Positions 46,472 to 58,334 are shown, numbered from the stretch's first letter. The stretch: 64,000 nt of DNA from Liopterus haemorrhoidalis (GCA_963971575.1 OZ020611.1:25093279-25157278); one strand, 5' to 3'. The notes: a model not told the origin generated them from the letters alone. Made by a program: numbers and translations.

Positions 46472-47305
46472 CGAGGTGTGATAAAAAAATACGGTGAATA
46501 ATTTTATTACGAACAAAATAATAAGCTTATATCAAATTTGAATTAATCTCCTTCAAAGTACTCTACTTGGCTACCGATGCACTTATCCCAACGTTGATTC
46601 CATGATTGGAAGCATTTCCGGAAGGCTTTTTTCAGAAGGACCTTCAGCTGTTCTGTTGTGGCCCTCTGAATGTCGAGAATGGTGTCAAAACGTTTTCCTT
46701 TTAGCACGGTTTTTATTTTTGGGAAGAGCCAGACGTCGTATGGTGCTAAATGTGGAGCATAAGGCGGATATGGACAGACAGGAACCTGGCAAACTGACAC
46801 ACAATTTTCCTTCTGTTCGCCAGTCAAAAGTCTGAGAACAAATTTCCCGTAGGAGATGTTCAGTTCTTCGGTAAGCCTTCGAAGAGTCAATTGCCTGTTT
46901 GAACGAAACATTTTTGAGGTCGAAGGACGTCCAGAGCATTGTTTGTCTTCAACCGACTTATTTCCGCTTTTAAATCGGTCATACCACTTGTAAACAGTCT
47001 TCAGAATCACCACATTATCACCATACACTGATTTTAACATTTCATGAGCTTCTTTGGCACTTCTTTGCAACTTGAAACAAAACTTAATGTTAACGCGTTG
47101 TTCGAAATCCATGATGGGCAACAGATACGGTAAACACGAGCTCACTCTTCGAGCTCTGGAAGCCCACTGACAAGTCACAACTTGTTCAAACTTGACACTG
47201 ACTATCTCAACGGATCAGACTATTGGACTTATTACTTCAAATGGATGTAGCGTAAGCAGTTGCTGCTATAAAAATTCAGTCACCATATTTTTTGATCACA
47301 CCTCG
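46472..47305 (-). mobile_element. mariner deletion derivative, 834 bp
   Basis: TIRs of about 26 bp (CGAGGTGTGATAAAAAAATA and inverse) are flanked by TA (46470-46471, 47306-47307). It encodes an internally deleted transposase on the minus strand. Confidence 0.95.
46543..47112 (-). pseudogene. mariner transposase lacking its catalytic centre
   Basis: Start at ATG 47112 (MDFEQRVNIKFCFKLQRSAK), the usual start of the HTH_48-type mariner N-terminus. YGDNVVILKTVYKWYDRFKS and EELNISYGKFVLRLLTGEQK follow. The frame then jumps to YAPHLAPYDVWLFPKIKTVL and the C-terminal RWDKCIGSQVEYFEGD. About half of a normal ~345-residue transposase is missing. This includes the first two catalytic Asp, while the third (APYD) remains. 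The frame stays open across the deletion, so a 189-residue product with DNA-binding domain and C-terminus is conceivable. Confidence 0.9.
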
Positions 47306-47339
47306 TAGATACTTGGAGAAATTAGTACAAAAATATAAT

Positions 47340-47700
47340 TATAAACGTTATAAAATTATAAAAATTTATTAAGTCATTTCAATAAATTTCTCAAATAAAA
47401 GTTGTTGTTTAGTAATTGTATCGCAACTTGTTAAATATTTTTTCTCTCGAAATATTTTTCTGTTGCGTAATATTCGTGATACACATAAGAGTTACACATC
47501 AATAAATTATCCATTCCGGTGGACGAATCTGTACCAAAAATTGATTAAATTTAGATATTTACGTCCGAATTTTATATTAAAATTTCTTAAAAATCCATTC
47601 AACCGAATTTGCTCAACATGTATTTACAAATCGACAGATAGACCGAAATAATGCTAAAAATTGAGCAAATGGTACAACATGATGGGCTAAACATTCCTGA
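47340..47700 (+). repeat. decayed LINE 3' UTR of the (CAGA)n family
   Basis: Recognisable blocks include TTTCTCAAATAAAAGTTGTT, CGAAATATTTTTCTGTTGC, CAACCGAATTTGCTC and CGACAGATAGACCGA, in the order seen at 1480-1790. The microsatellite has almost vanished. Confidence 0.65.
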
Positions 47701-48479
47701 ATATACCGGGAAGCCGTCTTAGCTCCATTTTCGACCTAAACTAGGTCCGTCGTTAGGACCTAAACTAGGTCCATTTCTAGAGATGCATCTCTAGAAATTT
47801 CAACCCACACCATTATACTGTCACGGGGTGACGTCAAGAACGGAATCTTTTCTACAAAATTTATTATATAATATTAATTTACATCAGAATATAATTGTCG
47901 GTCAAAATGGCTGCTGGTGTTGTCCGTTAGAACCTGATGTAAGTCTCGTTCTTGCCCCGGCTTCTCCAGGATCGGTCCAACCAGCCCAGGTATCCGCACG
48001 AGGCGAACACGTGAAGAAGCCTTGTAGACAACACTTACATTTCGTCTTGGTGACTTCAACAGCTGGGCTGGTTCTTGGGTAGCGTGATACGGACTGATGA
48101 CTAGTCACAAGAATGACTACTGCTTGACTACCAAGAATGACTAACCACGACTATTCCCTTAGACCATTTTATAACTGTTAACCAGGACACTATGACGTCA
48201 GGTCCTACCTCAATCATTTTGGAAACATTATTCATTTGTATAATTGTTGGCAGCAATTAAAGACCATAGTCAGCACAATTGAATAAGGTTTATCAACACA
48301 TTAGAATGTAGATCAAAACTTATATTGAAAAACACGCAACACTCTACACATTCTTTAATTCCCAAAACGTACATCAGCAACTTTGACCTACACGGCCTAA
48401 ATGCCGCTCAAGGAATTCAGACATTAGAACACAATTATACCATAATTGTGACAATACTGCCACCGCCAAATTGCTGTTT
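47701..48479. other. gene-free stretch with palindrome and GC-richer patch
   Basis: A 26-bp perfect palindrome lies at 47773-47798 between direct AACTAGGTCC copies. A GC-richer patch (47900-48080) is open on both strands (e.g. 47828-48082 plus, 47902-48108 minus), but no translation shows a known domain. Confidence 0.4.
47773..47798. repeat. 26-bp perfect palindrome
   Basis: Half-site ATTTCTAGAGATG followed by its exact complement, with no spacer. Confidence 0.95.
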
Positions 48480-48990
48480 CGGAGATATACATATACGTTG
48501 TTCCATTCCTCATTAGCCCAGTTCATATAATTACGAACGAGCCGTAGTCTTGCAGTACGAAGAGTTGCGAGCAACAATGGATCATGTGCAGGTCTGTATG
48601 ACATTAGACCCTGCTCTGTTATTCTTCTACGTACTGGTATCGCAGAAACTACTGGTCCCGTCGCATTTTCCAAATCTTGAGCAACAGTAGTTTTTGGTAA
48701 TTCTCTGTTACGGAGTACAGATGTTGAAATAAAACGATCTTCTCGGTAACTGGTGGCTCGTGGTCGACCTGATCCGGGTTTTCCGAGATAAAGTCTTGTC
48801 TCCGATATCGTCTGATAGCATCAGCAACGGTACTTCGAGGAATATTTACTACACTTGCAATGTAACGTATGCTGTAATTCTCTTCATATAGAGCTATTTT
48901 TAAATATAAAACTAAACTAAATTTACTTCTACAAACGACAAATGCTCTTTTAAGACTAAATAAAACAGCATTTTTTAGAATTTTCATTGA
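48480..48990 (-). pseudogene. Tc1-like transposase N-terminal remnant
   Basis: The minus strand reads ALYEENYSIRYIASVVNIPR then STVADAIRRYRRQDFI (first HTH of the paired-like domain). After a frameshift near 48780 it reads FISTSVLRNRELPKTTVAQD and VSAIPVRRRITEQGLMSYRP (second HTH), ending at NWANEEWNNV just before the first catalytic Asp would appear. The catalytic domain is lost. Full-length Tc1 transposases have about 340 residues. No TIRs were found. Confidence 0.85.
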
Positions 48991-49266
48991 ATAGATTTGA
49001 TTTAATCTGTTAGGTTTTGAGATTTACCACATTTATTTCAAATATTTCTTTAAAGACTTGCCTATTCCTTTTAAGACAGGCTTGCATGCTTTAATTTGTT
49101 TAAAATATATTATACTATCTGTGCTTTACCATAAATTGACAAAGAAAACTATATATTTCACCGTTTTTTTTTTTTTTGTTCGAGTTTTTTTTTTGTCCTT
49201 GAGTGTATGTGACGGTCAGTAAAACATAAGTGAAATATGAGTTTTCACGTATTTTTTTCATATATA

Positions 49267-49796
49267 CAGTGGAACCTCGTGATACGAGTATAATTCGTTC
49301 CAGCATTGAGCTCGTATGGCGAATTTCTCGTATCTAGAAACAAACTTCCCCATTGATAATAATGGAAATCCAGTTAATCCGTTCCGCACCCCCAAAAATA
49401 TCAACATAAAAATCAATTTTCCTAATAAATAACACTGGTAAATAATATAACCGTTGTTTACCTTTATGAAGAGTCCTGACTAGCGATAGGGATGTGGGGA
49501 AGACGAAACGGGTTACTGTGGGGAAGGAGAGTCCCCCTCTGATTCAGGAAGGCTCTCTCTTCTTGGGTATTTTACCCCACTGGAAGCAGATTCTGGGTCA
49601 GAATCACTTAACTTTCTTTTAGTTGCAGGTTGCTTTACCAAAAACTTATCTAATAACTCTTGCTTGGCTTAATAGCCTGGCTCGTTGCTCGTTACTCGAG
49701 CCAATGCTCGTATTTAGAGACGAATTTTTCGCTCATACTTTCCTCGTATCTCGAATTTCTCGTATGTAGAGGTGCTCGTATCTCGAGGTTCCACTG
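49267..49796 (-). mobile_element. Tigger/pogo-type MITE, 530 bp
   Basis: TIRs of about 22 bp (CAGTGGAACCTCGTGATACG and inverse) are flanked by TA (49265-49266, 49797-49798). Multiple CTCGTATCTCG-like motifs occur inside both ends. The middle of the minus strand reads LVKQPATKRKLSDSDPESAS followed by SGVKYPRREPS and a stop, resembling the acidic C-terminal tail of a pogo/Tigger transposase. This suggests an internal deletion derivative. Confidence 0.88.
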
Positions 49797-49829
49797 TATA
49801 GGAAATTAAATATACCAAAAGAAGGCCTG

Positions 49830-50490
49830 AATGCTGTTTGTCGCGCTGGCTGTTTGTCTGCCTGACAGTCAGCCTGACGGTCTGCCTGTCTGTCTGTATG
49901 TCAGTCTGTTTTTCGGTCTGCCTGTCGGTCTGCCTGACGGTATGCATGTCCGTTTGCCTGTCGGTCTGTCTGCCAGTCTGTCTGTTGGTCTACCTGTCGG
50001 TCTCCCTCTCGCTCTACCAGTCTGCCTGTCGGTCTGCTTATCACATTTTATTTTGTAAAGAATTTCATACTTAAATTTCGGACCTGAAACTTTTCTTACC
50101 TCAATTTGATCTAGTTTGGTGCAGATCCGTCTGATAGTTGACTTCACTTTTATGTGTTTCACAATATTACGTAACAGAGCAATAATTTGAAAAAATATAT
50201 TTTACAAATCTTGCTATACAAATAACTAACAACCTTTATTTTTTACTCTTTTGATGGGACTTAATACATTTTAACTTAGTATTTTTGCTATATTTTGTCT
50301 AAGTATCTATTTTATTTTATATGTAACTACATCCCTTTGATTAACGTATTTTATAAATTAACATTGTGGAATTGTCAATGTCATATAACACGTTTTTATC
50401 TTTATCAATATTATTTGTCTGTTAGAAAGTATTTTGTTGAAGTACTTCTTGGTGACGGTCGGATTTGTGGTGACCACAGCTGATTTTTAT
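49830..50490 (-). repeat. decayed LINE 3' end with degenerate GTCT minisatellite
   Basis: An imperfect (CTGTCNGTCTGC)n array runs from about 49850 to 50040, then ATTTCATACTTAAATTTCGG. At 50437-50484 GACGGTCGGATTTGTGGTGA and CCACAGCTGATTTTTA match the RT tip at 29885-29930. Order and orientation equal the reverse LINE copy at 29275-29935. Confidence 0.65.
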
Positions 50491-51689
50491 TTTATTTTAT
50501 GTTTTTATATGAAGGATCCTGTTCTTTATTCTACGGTTATAAAGAGATTTATTTGCCTTCCATTTCTGCCCAAAATATTTCTCAAAATACTTATTGCGGA
50601 ACGTTTTAAAACTTTTGGTTGTAACTTATTCTTTCTGCAACCATTGCATATGTTTATGCTAGCATAGTTACACAGTTCAATTAAATTTTTTGATTAAACT
50701 AAATCCAATATAAAAATAAACTAATTCGTGGAGAGCAAAAACAGGAAATTTTCCAAACATATAGTTCCGATCATCATTACCATACGAGAGAGACAGAGTT
50801 ATAAACGTTGAGCTTTTTTTTCGGCTCGCATACGTAAATTTAACGAAATTGTTCTATTTTAAATGATACCTCGTTCATCAGCACCCTTTATGAATAATTT
50901 CAATGTGAATTGTTTTTTATTTTTCTTTTGTGTGCAATCAACGGACGGTTGATGAATTAAATCTTTTTTTGAGCACGTTTTACCGCATGCGTTGGCGAAT
51001 TTAAAAACACACTCTTCATGCGTCACTACGTTTTTACTCGTTTTTTCATTGTTCGATTATTTTCATACGAGATTAAAGATTATGATTATTTTTTTAAATA
51101 ATTCATAATCTGAATGAATACTGATTTAGTCAGGACATCAGAATAGGATTATTCTTTTCTCCTTTTATATTGTCCATTTACAAAGAAAGTAAAATGTTGG
51201 AAATACAATTTTCGTATCCCTATTTAGACAATGCCTCGGTAGCGCATACTGTTTCTGTGCCTAAAATACTATATTGAAATCCCAGATCAAGGGTACAGAT
51301 GTTAGCTAACGTCATTATCACCACGTCTTCATTAGAATAAACAAATTATAAAGAATTAAAAATTAAACAAATTAAAAATAAAATAAAGAATGCTCTCTCT
51401 AGTGCGTTCAAAGGTGAGTTTGCAGTACAGGGCATATGGAGTAGTTCTTTTTCATACTCTCTAATGGGTTTACACAATGACGCTATCCTTTTCTTTCTTG
51501 TCGACGTTGCCAGCTCTAGAACGCGCTGATTTGTGAAGACGCAGTATTCTACAAACGGCCATTTGTTTTTGTTAAGGGTTATTTTGAGTTTTATAAGAGT
51601 AGATTTTTGTAAATCATACGAGTTTTTCATATTATTATAATTGACACATTTGACACTTTTACAACTCTTTAGCAACACCGCTTCCATTT
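50491..51689. other. gene-free stretch with one unexplained ORF
   Basis: A 113-codon minus-strand ORF (51346-51687) has a basic, LINE-like composition (TLNKNKWPFVEYCVF, STRKKRIASLCKPIREYEKE) but no motif I recognise. Otherwise AT-rich. Confidence 0.3.
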
Positions 51690-52292
51690 GCCATAAGAGA
51701 GATGATTATTTGGGATGCCAAAACAAATTTTATGTTAAATTTTTTTTTTTTTTTTAATTTGAATGCCTAATACCTTTATTTAGGTTTCTTAATATGTGCA
51801 GTATTTTTTTTTTATATATATAGCAAGGTTCATTAAGATTTTGAAAATTGCGCCTATGGCTTCCATTGATTGTTTTAAATCATAATCCGCGCCTCTGATT
51901 TCGTGTACAGTTAAACATTGAATTAAATTATAATTTCAACAATTTCCACTGTTTATTAAATTTACGCTTTTAAAAATTAAATGCAACATTTACCAAAATA
52001 AACTAGAATTTTGAAAAAATAATTTAAACAAAATAAAAATGCAAAAAAAAAACAAAAAAATTAAAATGCTCCTTAACCATATATCTTTTCTTTTCCTCCG
52101 TTAGTATTTTTATATGTGCAGGTCAAAGATTTGTATAAGTATGCCAAATTTCAACTCTCTAGGTTTAGCCGTTTGGTTAACATTTTTACCGAACAGACAG
52201 ACAGACACAGACAGACAGACACAGACGGACAGACAGGCAGACAACAAACTGACGGTATAAGGGTTTTTTGGTCATACCTACAAAACCCTAAA
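51690..52292 (+). repeat. 1.4-kb-family repeat, plus copy
   Basis: Begins GATGATTATTTGGGATGCC, also found reversed at 31080. It contains the block GGTTCATTAAGATTTTGAAA and ends with a CAGA tract (52194-52244) and CATACCTACAAAACCCTAA. Confidence 0.75.
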
Positions 52293-53599
52293 AATCGGGC
52301 ACTTATCCGCTACGTTGAGCCCGACTGTGTTGTCTTGTGACAGTGTCGTTCTGTGCAGTAATGGAACAGCGGTTAGCAATGAATTTCGTTTATTTCGCTA
52401 ATTTTCATTCGTTTTTACATAGGCAACGCGATGGAAAGGTTTGCGCCGATGTTAACATCGGACGCTTCAATTTTACAACGCTCTCTCTTTTGCACTATGC
52501 TCGCTCACTGTCACTAAATGGCCACTTATTTTTTCTTCTTTCTTCTAATTCTCGAATCTTATATCGATTTACAATTTCCTCTGCAAATGTTGCGATATTT
52601 CGACAAGTCAAAATTTTTGTCACTTTTTCACTTCCGCACTATACTACGGATATTAGTTTGCTGTTTTTGCACTATTAGTATTTTAGAACTCATTATTACT
52701 TATCGTCTGAGAGGTTAAACACGCATATAGTCTCTCCGATTGCCGAGTAACCTCTGAGACTGCCAAAATGGTGCAGAATATCCATATTTGCCAATAGTCA
52801 TAATTGCCACACATGCTAACACGTGTCGGCGTCGTCTCATACTCGATTAGGTTGCGATAAGTCACAGTAAGTATCACGTGTACATCAAATGTCTATCACG
52901 TAATACTACTGCCATGCCCCTATGGCTATTCAGAAAAATGTATAAGGAGGGTGAGACAATACTTTCCATCGTAATTTATCCACCTTTTATTGTGTTCAGC
53001 AAGCAACATATTGACGTGCATTATCGTGGAGAAAGATGCTGACTTTACTCAATAACCTGCGTTGTTTGGTTCTTATCAACTGGCATCTAATACTCATTTA
53101 TAGTCTTCCGGTCAAGTAGTCAATTTACAATAATTAGACAGTGAACAACTCAGAGCACAGTAACCCAGATCACTTTGTCTACTATAGGTAGTGCTTTGAA
53201 ATTTTTTTCGTGGCAGAGAATTAGTTTGGTGCCATTTCATGTTACTTTGGAACGTTAGAACTGCTTACAAACCCTTTGACACTCCATAGCTATTCAATAA
53301 AATTAAATTTTGCTTTAGACAGTTAGTTTTACTTAAAAATAAATCTTGCTTATTTATTTATAAATAGTAACTACAAATTGACCGAAACATTTAAATAAAT
53401 AACCTGAAATAAATAAAATAATAAACTTATTGTCCATTTCTAAAACACATTTCTAACATGGACCATTTTTGTTCATCAATGAAAAGCATTGTTTAATCAT
53501 GCTAAATTCTTAAAATTTACTAAATTGCCAAAAATATCAGAACAAACAGGTTTTTCAAGGTAGTACCTGTGCCGCGCTAGTTACAGAAAACAAAAATAA
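52293..53599. other. gene-free stretch
   Basis: ORFs at 52337-52678 and 52518-52718 have no recognisable domain. No repeat partner in the window. Confidence 0.4.
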
Positions 53600-54145
53600 A
53601 AAATTCCACCTACCCGATCTTACAACGTTTTCAATGCTGAAGCATTTGCTATTCTTCAGGCGACAAAATACATCAGACTCCATCCAGGCCAAAAGTTCAT
53701 AATACAGACATATTCTCTAAGTACCATCACCAGCATACAGCAGACATTCACCAAAAACACCATAATCCAAAAAATCCAGGATAATCTACAAGACTCCATA
53801 TCACAATGGAAAGAAGTTACAATCTTATGGGCTTCGTCGCACCACTACAAAAACAAAACTAAAGAAAGATGGAATAACATTCGCATACACATACATAGAA
53901 ATAAACCCCAAAACAGCATTACCAGAAGAGAACAGATTGTATTAACCAGGATAATAATCGAAAACACTCTATTAACCCACAAATACCTATTCCAACGAAA
54001 AGCCCCACCAAACTGCCAGGCCTGCAACTCCAGACTGGCAGTAAGGCATATTATTATAGAATGTCCTCAATACCATATAGAAAGAAGTTCGAACCAACTA
54101 CCAGCAGACCCAGATGAATTTTTGTCAAGCAAAAAACGAAATTAA
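53600..54145 (+). pseudogene. LINE RNase H and C-terminal domain fragment, open frame
   Basis: An uninterrupted frame of about 180 codons runs from just after a stop at 53597 to TAA at 54143-54145, without a Met start. It reads FNAEAFAILQATKYIRLHPG (RNase H-type AEAxAI), TYSLSTITSIQQTF, VTILWASSHHYKNKTKERW (the WVPSHxG region), REQIVLTRIIIENTLLTHKY, PPNCQACNSRLAVRHIIIEC and PQYHIERSS. This is the RNase H domain and following cysteine motif of I/Jockey-type LINEs, which removes RNA from the RNA-DNA hybrid. Catalytic Asp positions are altered (QTYSLST instead of the usual DSxS), so it is a truncated, probably inactive copy. Confidence 0.85.
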
Positions 54146-54307
54146 GATCATCAAATTCCTAAAATAAGACAACTTATTCGATAAAATTTAACACATATAC
54201 CATTTTATTGTTTTTAACCACAAAATGTCTCACAAATTATTGCAAAATCTGTTAATGTAGCTAAACAAATAAGTATCACATGTACAATAATGTAAACTAA
54301 TATGATG

Positions 54308-55125
54308 AGGAAGTAATGGGATTCGGACGGTCAGAAATTAAAATTAAAACAATATTTTAACTTCGCTAACGTTTCGATTTAATATGAAATCTTCATCAGA
54401 GCTAGAATAAAAATGTAGCTATAATTTATGATACAGTCTGTTTTACAATATAAAGTTAATGAAATTAATTTAACAAAATTTGATCAATATTGAACTACAA
54501 CTAAATGTGAACAATATGGTAATATAAAAAATGAAAATAAATAAATAAATAAAATAATAACACAATAAATTACAAATTAATCAGATAAATAAAATGTAAC
54601 GTCCACATAATGTGAGAGGTCATTGAACTTAGAGAAAAAATAATCCGTAAACTAATCAAGTTTGAATATGAAAATAGTGATACGATAAAATCAAAGAACT
54701 AGTGCAATCTATTAGAATAAAAGATAAATTGGTTAGAACTGTTTCAAAATATTGCAATAGATAGCGCTCATGTTGTCGCAATCTGTTTTAAAATTAACCA
54801 CTTTATTATTTCTTTGTATATTAATACTTTCCCTAATAAGCCTCTCGCTCAAATTGTTTACTGTCTCTAAAATTCTAGTTTCTTCAAAATTAAATTTATG
54901 TTCTGTTTGGAATGAATGGGTGCTAAGTTCTGTATTTTCCTTCTTATTTTTGAATTTTTCCTGACAGCTATTTTTGTGTTGATATAAGCATTGTTTGATA
55001 TATTGTTTGGTTTGCCCTATGTAACCTAAATCACACTCCTTACAAAGGATGTAATATACTACTGACGACATTTTTAACTTATCGGTAGGGTTTTTCATAC
55101 TATATTTTACGGACGTAACCATCTA
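54308..55125 (-). pseudogene. Penelope-like element remnant: GIY-YIG domain and terminus
   Basis: The minus-strand ORF 54733-55122 reads SSVVYYILCKECDLGYIGQT, KQYIKQCLYQHKNSCQEKF and THSFQTEHKFNFEETRILE, the GIY-YIG nuclease (VYYI...GYIGQT; the first Tyr pair is shifted from GIY) with the H/E-containing tail of Penelope-like elements. The RT is missing upstream. After a 300-bp UTR the element ends with the same terminal sequence as the palindrome at 7471-7670, including CTGATGA and GAAAC on the minus strand (about 54365-54403). Confidence 0.85.
54361..54410 (-). ncRNA. hammerhead-like motif, second copy
   Basis: On the minus strand: GCT, CTGATGA, A, GATTT, loop CATATT, AAATC, GAAAC, GTT, AGC. 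Core and stem II are intact with a different loop from the 7566 copy. The outer part of stem I is not conserved, so folding would be weak. Confidence 0.4.
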
Positions 55126-56129
55126 ATTCAAGATGTAAACTAATGTCCTGAAGTGCTAATAACTAAGCTCTTGGAGCACCCCTAAAGAATCCAATAAAAA
55201 AAACATAGTTTTTATTTTTGGATTTGCTCGATTATTTCCAACGTATTGCTGTCTTTCTAACCCACGGATTACTCTGACATTTTTTCCCTCATTTACATAT
55301 TCTTTACTTCATAAGAGCTCGCCAATACTGTCAATGAATAATTACCTGTGGTCTAAATGATTATATTTGTCTCCTGTGGATAAAGTTTATAGCATTTGTT
55401 ATGTTGTGTTGGCTTCTGAGTTCTATTAGTAAATAACTAAAAAAGTACTACCAGCACAATGTAAACAAATCTATACTAACCGCATCATAATTTGGATTCC
55501 AAACCTAAAATTAAATTGAAATCAATGTTGTTTGCTTTGAAAGGTAAATTGAAGTGATTGAATTAAAGTTGCTTTACATAAATCAGTATGATGCTAAAAT
55601 CTTTCCGACACAATTGCTGAATCATGGTTGTTTGTTCTTGTGTCATTTGAAGGTATCTTCTCGCGAGGGTTTCATTCTGTAAGCTTCAGTTAACAACGTA
55701 ATTAGACAAAAATATGCTAACTTAAACAAACGATGTTAATGAGCATTCTGATCGCTTGTAGACAAACTCTACCGGAACGAAAATATGCAAATTTAAACAT
55801 ATTACGCACAGCATTGCTCTTCCCTTACTTCGAACTGTTACCTAATTGCTTCAGCTTGTTTTAATGCTAATATCAAGAGTAGTATCTTCGCTGCTGTATT
55901 AACTCCGGATTTCTTATTAAGGATATTAACTGATCAAATGTTTTTGATAAGTCCACGTTAATTTATTGGTTGAGAAATTACATTCTAATTGAGGTAAAAT
56001 TAAGAGATTTTAGATTAATCTGAAATAAATAAAATAACAATCGGCCGTTAATTGTACTGGGACGGGATATACAGTAAATAACAAGTGTTGCATCTAGACA
56101 GTCTGTACTGCGCGAGCCTCCTTCGTTGG
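55126..56129. other. gene-free stretch
   Basis: No gene or repeat structure recognised. Confidence 0.45.
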
Positions 56130-56272
56130 TGATATTATTCGGGCGAGAATAATATGTTTACATTACTCTCATTTTCACAATCATTCACCCCTCATCCAGG
56201 TGTAGGAGCTCGCCCCCTGGCATCGGCGATTAGCCTCGTTGCAGAAATAGGCCGATGTAAAATAAATAAAAT
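56130..56272 (+). repeat. LINE 3' end
   Basis: GGTGATATTATTCGGGCGAG, TCACCCCTCATCCAGGTGTA, GCGATTAGCCTCGTTGCAG and AATAGGCCGATGTAAAATAA follow in order, as in 8040-7862 reversed. The tail is short (AAATAAAA). Confidence 0.8.
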
Positions 56273-56687
56273 TAGAGTGTTGTATCACCCCAAAGAGTTT
56301 ACGTTTCTTAAACATGTATTCTTGTTGTTTTACAGTCTGGCAAATATACCGTGACAGGGAGGCCTTTATAGTACGCATAGAGAAAGCGGTAAACAGTCAA
56401 TGAAGAAACTGTTAGTTCACATTCTAACACTTGTATATTATATTTAGTAGCTAGGTCCACAAAAGTAAATGTCACCAATCACAGTCGGACTTCAAAACTG
56501 TAGAAATGCAGCTACTTGCTTTATTATGTGAGAAATGCACTTAACGATCATTTCGTCTACTTGTTTATTGGCCAGAGTTGCTGCGTCCCCGTCCTCGGGG
56601 AAAAACACGTTTTTCAGTGACACGTTTTGATTGCAATAAAACGTGACCCCCCAAGAAAAACTTCGGCTTCTAAGTTCTAATATAACC
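56273..56687. other. gene-free stretch
   Basis: Nothing recognised. Confidence 0.45.
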
Positions 56688-57094
56688 ATTGGCGAAGTAA
56701 AACTATAAAAACAAAAAAAAAAGAAAACCTCAAAAATTCATTAAATTATGTTCTCTGCAAATTTTTGTTCAAGGCTTAATTTACTAGTTACAAATTTTCT
56801 TTAACTTTAAAGTTTAATAACTTCCATTTCCGGTTTCAAATCTGCATAAAAAACAATAGGCTTCTTCCCAATTAATAGTAGATTTTTTACTACCAGAACG
56901 AACTCTCTAAGTTAAACCGTTCTTGAGTTATCGTGTATATACACACACAGGCACACACATAGAAAAACACACGCACACACAGACACACACACATACGAAC
57001 GGCACTTCGAAAATAGGTTTTTTGGATACCCTGGACCATGAAAAGTGGTCATCAGTCAAAATCTTGACATCGAAAATTTTTTGGCAAGTAAAAA
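56688..57094 (+). repeat. (CA)n-family repeat, diverged copy
   Basis: A weak start (CATTGGCGAAG), the TTGTTCAAGGCTTAATTTAC block, an interrupted CA tract at 56939-56995 and GGCACTTCGAAAATAGG are in the usual order. The last ~45 bp are deleted except for GGCAAGTAAAAA. Confidence 0.8.
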
Positions 57095-57470
57095 TGCTAG
57101 CTTCTGCGCCGCTACTAAAAGAAAGAAATTTTGGCTTCCAAGCCCCTACTAAACAAAAATATTGGCTTCCGACTACCCCTAACACTGTGTCTACTTTTCA
57201 ACCCCTATTAAAAAATGTTGGCTTCCAAGCCACTCTAAAAAATTTTGGTTTCTGCGCCCCCTAAAAATGTTGATTTCTGAGGCCCCTAAGAAATGATTGC
57301 TTCTGAGCTCCCCTAAAAAATGTAAGCTTCTGAGTCTCCCTAAAATATGCTGGTTTCGGAGCCTCCCTAAAAAACTGTTGCCTTTTAAGTCCTGCTAAAA
57401 ATATGTTGACTTCTGAGTCTCCCTAAAAAAAAATGTCTGCTGAGTTCTCCCAAGAATTTTTTTTGGATGT
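57095..57470. repeat. degenerate ~30-bp minisatellite
   Basis: About twelve imperfect units built on AAATGTTGGCTTCTGAG followed by CCCCCTA, with unit lengths of about 27-34 bp. It begins exactly where the preceding repeat ends. Confidence 0.8.
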
Positions 57471-57520
57471 GTGCCTGTTCTCAATCGTAGTTAATACTTT
57501 TTAAATGGAACTATTATTAT

Positions 57521-58334
57521 TAGAGATGGGTCGTTCATGAACGAACCGACTCACTGAGCCGACTCAGTACACTGACCGAAGTGACACGGTTCACCAAATT
57601 GAAATGAGCCGGCTTACGGCTCACTGTATAGTTTCAAGTTTCAAGGATAGGATTGGTCGGGCGATTGTGAGCAGTGACCGGAGTGATCCGGATCTGGATC
57701 GATATCATGTTGAACTTTGCAAGAACTCGGCTTGTAATGTATTATCATAAAGTGTATTATTTATTGTCATCAATTTCTAGGGCAGTTTATTTGAAACTAA
57801 TAGGCTTAGTCTGTATTTTCTTACAACCATACTATATAAAAATATTTAAAATATTGCCCAAATCCCAGATGTACGATTTATAAGGGCAATAAACATCGCC
57901 ATAAACTTAACACATCTGGTTTAAAATACAGTAGCTACATAAAGTGAATTGTTTGTTTCAAAAATGTTAGATAAGAACCGGGGCTAAGCGACGTTCTTCT
58001 ACCTACGAGCGAACGACCGACAACTGACCGGGTCTAAGCAAGAGCCGGCTCTAAGCAACGTGCTACCTACGGGCGAACGACCTACAACTGACCGGGTCTA
58101 AGCAAGAGCCGGCTCTAAGCGACGTGCTACCTACGAGCGAACGACCAACAACTGACCGGGTCTAAGCAAGAACCGGCTCTAAGCGACGTTCTACCTAGGA
58201 ACTAACGACCGACCTGTGTCTCGGAAACATGTTTACTTAACCGGATCACTGAGCCGGATCAATGAACCGGCTCAACAAACTGAACGACCTCCACTGATCC
58301 GATTCCGCAAACTGAGCCGAAATTCCCATCTCTA
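57521..58334. mobile_element. non-autonomous hAT element, 814 bp
   Basis: TIR TAGAGATGGG and its inverse are flanked by the exact 8-bp duplication ATTATTAT (57513-57520, 58335-58342). Subterminal zones are rich in GAGCCGACTCA-like motifs. A 64-bp tandem array occupies 57975-58206. No transposase. Confidence 0.9.
57975..58206. repeat. 64-bp tandem array inside the hAT element
   Basis: Three and a half units. The block CCGGGTCTAAGCAAGAGCCG recurs at 58028, 58092 and 58156 (period 64). Confidence 0.93.

Noticed and set aside
47828..48108. GC-richer patch open on both strands, possible host exon
   Set aside because: Translations (e.g. the Cys-rich TKCKCCLQGFFTC) suggest nothing specific. Evidence is insufficient.
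49831..50162. ORFs with (VCLS)n or (TDRQ)n translations
   Set aside because: Products of the degenerate GTCT minisatellite.
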